Source: Nitrospiria bacterium
Lineage (GTDB): Bacteria > Nitrospirota > CAKKRA01 > 9FT-COMBO-42-15
DNA length: 5,153 bases
Direction of reading: 5' to 3'
Assembly (NCBI GenBank): GCA_919902475.1
Contig: CAKKRA010000389.1
Location: 1 to 5,153, forward strand
This document shows, one piece after another, positions 5,100-5,153 of the stretch. A model generated the notes under the pieces. It saw only the letters and a list, made by a program, of their open reading frames with translations, was not told the DNA's origin and ran no database searches. The number at the start of each line of letters is the position of its first letter. Position 1 is the first letter of the stretch. Position numbers and translations under genes: made by a program.

Positions 5100-5153
5100 C
5101 TAACTCCTTATCTGAAATCTATATTTGTATTTAACCCGCAAATTGATGCCGTT
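5100..5153 (-). CDS. possible C-terminal tail of an upstream gene, beta-strand-like
   Basis: A - strand frame enters from the right edge and stops at TAG (5102-5100), giving 17 residues, NGINLRVKYKYRFQIRS. From Ile3 to Arg16 hydrophobic or aromatic residues (I, L, V, Y, Y, F, I) alternate strictly with polar or basic ones (N, R, K, K, R, Q, R), the pattern of a transmembrane beta-barrel strand. Outer-membrane proteins often end in such a strand, although their last residue is usually Phe or Trp, and here three residues follow the Phe-Gln pair. With so few codons this may be chance; the other two - strand frames here contain stops. If real, its stop lies 2 nt before the leader ATG, making an operon with the receptor. 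Confidence 0.25.
   Translation of the reverse strand, partial: NGINLRVKYKYRFQIRS
5104..5109 (-). promoter_or_regulatory. Shine-Dalgarno for the leader ORF before the chemoreceptor
   Basis: On the - strand AAGGAG (5109 to 5104) precedes ATG 5097 by 6 nt, which is ideal spacing. It is about 50 nt from the receptor ATG at 5053, too far to serve it directly. It is the reason to take the short leader frame seriously. Confidence 0.6.

Noticed and set aside
5053..5130. Stop-codon reassignment as the reason for in-frame stops before the receptor
   Set aside because: TAA and TAG end the HD-GYP, regulator, hydrolase and accD genes at the expected family lengths, so the standard code holds.
5050..5153. 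In-frame continuation of the receptor into a decayed sensor domain (RNAANHEEPH-like peptide)
   Set aside because: The frame contains TAA, TAG and TAA within 100 nt, and the similarity to heme-binding sensor motifs is too short to trust; a neighbouring frame gives a better explanation of this DNA.

Overview
The window is 5.15 kb of AT-leaning bacterial DNA. It holds five recognisable protein genes, one short leader reading frame and one structured intergenic spacer. The organism looks like a motile, Gram-negative-type, probably anaerobic or subsurface bacterium of the Nitrospirota/Deltaproteobacteria kind. That guess rests on the gene mix (GAF/HD-GYP signalling, a Crp/Fnr-type regulator, bacterial-type AccD, a large chemoreceptor) and on Lys- and Ile-rich proteins using many AGG and ATA codons. 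It is an inference, not a taxonomic identification.

The left part (1-3307, + strand) is a tightly packed run of four genes. First is the C-terminal part of a GAF/HD-GYP phosphodiesterase, cut by the window edge. Next is a Crp/Fnr-type cyclic-nucleotide-binding regulator with a strong ribosome binding site. Third is a metallo-beta-lactamase-fold hydrolase that resembles class II cyclic-nucleotide phosphodiesterases. Last is accD, whose start codon directly abuts the preceding stop. Gaps are 19, 48 and 0 nt with no visible internal terminator, so this is probably one transcript. Its theme is nucleotide second messengers: an HD-GYP that would cleave a cyclic dinucleotide, a protein that could bind a cyclic nucleotide, and an enzyme that could degrade one. 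The unit ends with the carboxyltransferase beta subunit that commits acetyl-CoA to fatty-acid synthesis.

The middle (3308-3439) is a 132-nt non-coding spacer between convergent genes. It holds a large imperfect palindrome built from copies of a CACAGATTA-like word, followed by a 10-bp terminator-like hairpin that abuts the stop codon of the gene on the other strand.

The right part (3440-5153, - strand) encodes a methyl-accepting chemotaxis protein with a single visible membrane helix, a HAMP domain and an unusually long signalling coiled coil, but no periplasmic sensor domain. The coiled coil shows internal repeats of 28 and 56 residues. The signalling tip has Ile and Gln where the classical receptors have the trimer-contact Glu and Arg. 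The best ribosome binding site upstream serves a 15-codon reading frame that overlaps the receptor start as ATGA. This suggests either translational coupling or a damaged or frameshifted N-terminus. At the extreme right edge a - strand frame ends in a peptide shaped like an amphipathic beta strand, possibly the tail of an outer-membrane protein.

I see no CRISPR array, tRNA, rRNA, insertion sequence or phage gene. The items most worth a second look are the putative cyclic-nucleotide module, the sensorless long-stalked receptor and the palindromic repeat.
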